NCBI GenBank assembly: GCA_017626325.1
Contig: JAGAIZ010000015.1
Location: 1-33,957 of the forward strand
Length of the DNA stretch: 33,957 nt
Reading direction: 5' to 3'
Origin: Lachnospiraceae bacterium
GTDB taxonomy: Bacteria; Bacillota; Clostridia; Lachnospirales; Lachnospiraceae
Below the pieces are notes generated by a model, which saw only the letters and a list, made by a program, of their open reading frames with translations, was not told the origin of the DNA and searched no databases. The translations under genes and the position numbers were made by a program. This document shows, piece after piece, positions 33,457 through 33,957 of the stretch. Position 1 is the first letter of the stretch. Each line of letters opens with the position of its first letter.

Positions 33457-33510
33457 GTCTCAGGCTGCCCTCCTTTGCCTTTTCAGGATAAATGAGGTTG
33501 CCTCTGAATA
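33457..33510 (+). repeat. 54-bp intergenic repeat, copy B
   Basis: Second copy of the 54-bp repeat (see 33171-33224), lying between the purL stop and its terminator. The rest of the 33090-33520 interval, about 430 bp, contains only the two terminators, the palindrome and AT-rich sequence without a gene. Confidence 0.9.
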
Positions 33511-33520
33511 CAAACAACTC

Positions 33521-33957
33521 TTATTTAAAATACCCCACGCCGGACTCGAAGATCTTCATATCCTGCTCGCCGTAGATATTGATCGCAACGCCCTCGCCCC
33601 GTCTCTCGGAATGCGCCATCTTACCAAGACAGCGTCCGTCAGGAGAGGTGATACCCTCGATAGAAGCATAGGAACCGTTGATGTTCCACTCTTCATCCAT
33701 GGAGACATTGCCGTCCGCATCCGCATACTGGGTTGCAACCTGTCCGTTGGCAAACAACTTGTCGATCCACTCCTTCGGTGCAACAAAACGTCCCTCTCCA
33801 TGGGAAGCCGGGTTTACATAAGTTCCGCCCAATGTGGCTCCCTGCAGCCATGGGGATTTATTGGATACGACCTTAATATACGCCATCTTGGAGATATGAC
33901 GGTTTACCGTATTGAAGGTCAGTGTCGGCGAATCCTCCTTCTGTCCCGCAACCTCAC
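33521..33957 (-). CDS. purL: Phosphoribosylformylglycinamidine synthase, C-terminal glutaminase part (N-terminus beyond window)
   Basis: The visible 145 residues are the C-terminus of the large single-chain FGAM synthase, whose frame is still open at the right window edge. The protein uses glutamine and ATP to convert FGAR to FGAM in purine synthesis. The text contains KVVSNKSPWLQGATLGG, PASHGEGRFVAP with the glutaminase catalytic His, NGQVATQYAD, NINGSYASIEGITSPDG and the terminal GKMAHSERRGEGVAINIYGE. This matches the glutaminase domain of the large (about 1250-residue) form rather than the separate PurQ, since it is preceded by an open frame and ends in the typical KIFESGVGYFK. The start and most of the gene are not visible. 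Confidence 0.9.
   Translation of the reverse strand, partial: EVAGQKEDSPTLTFNTVNRHISKMAYIKVVSNKSPWLQGATLGGTYVNPASHGEGRFVAPKEWIDKLFANGQVATQYADADGNVSMDEEWNINGSYASIEGITSPDGRCLGKMAHSERRGEGVAINIYGEQDMKIFESGVGYFK

Overview
The window looks like chromosomal DNA of a Clostridia member, most likely a Lachnospiraceae-type gut anaerobe. The evidence is a sigH gene in the cysE-cysS-mrnC-rlmB-(x)-sigH order typical of Firmicutes, a tRNA-Cys T-box leader, GGAGG-type ribosome binding sites, canonical sigma-A promoters, rubrerythrin, type III pantothenate kinase with an ECF transporter, QueH, and VSGN-repeat surface proteins. Base composition looks balanced over most of the window but becomes clearly AT-rich from about 31.2 to 33.1 kb. 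No rRNA, CRISPR array, prophage or complete insertion sequence was found.

Layout. 1-3.5 kb: a cut-off small basic protein, an 814-residue membrane-anchored protein with three NodB-like domains of which only the last keeps the catalytic motifs, and trmO. 3.65-5.05 kb: a tRNA-Thr with its promoter and terminator, then two overlapping flavodoxin-fold reductase genes. 5.1-11.4 kb: a minus-strand informational cluster, cysE-cysS-mrnC-rlmB-(SGNH hydrolase with VSGN repeats)-sigH, headed by a T-box leader with a UGC (Cys) specifier. 11.4-14.5 kb: ispF with an odd Cys-rich tail, a MATE exporter and a divergent LysR regulator. 14.5-17.6 kb: a CoA-supply cluster, an ECF S component (probably PanT), coaX and coaBC. 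17.7-20.2 kb: rubrerythrin, purC and a SAM methyltransferase with paired CATG palindromes at its promoter. 20.3-23.4 kb: tRNA-Met and tRNA-Val, argS, queH. 23.5-28.2 kb: carA and carB, separated by three consecutive RNA hairpins. 28.2-31.1 kb: a zinc-ribbon membrane protein of unknown role and an Rpn-family nuclease. 31.2-33.5 kb: an AT-rich island with a regulator remnant, an AAA/DUF4143 ATPase and duplicated non-coding repeats on both sides. 33.5 kb to the end: the C-terminal glutaminase part of purL.

Functionally most of the window is housekeeping: cysteine synthesis and charging, arginyl-tRNA, tRNA/rRNA modification, CoA, purine and carbamoyl phosphate supply. The accessory or unexplained parts are the triple-NodB protein, the VSGN-repeat hydrolase, the zinc-ribbon membrane protein, the Rpn nuclease and the ATPase island. 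I found no clearly new multi-gene system. The strongest unexplained signals are non-coding: the carA-carB hairpins, the repeats flanking the ATPase gene, and the paired operator of the methyltransferase gene.
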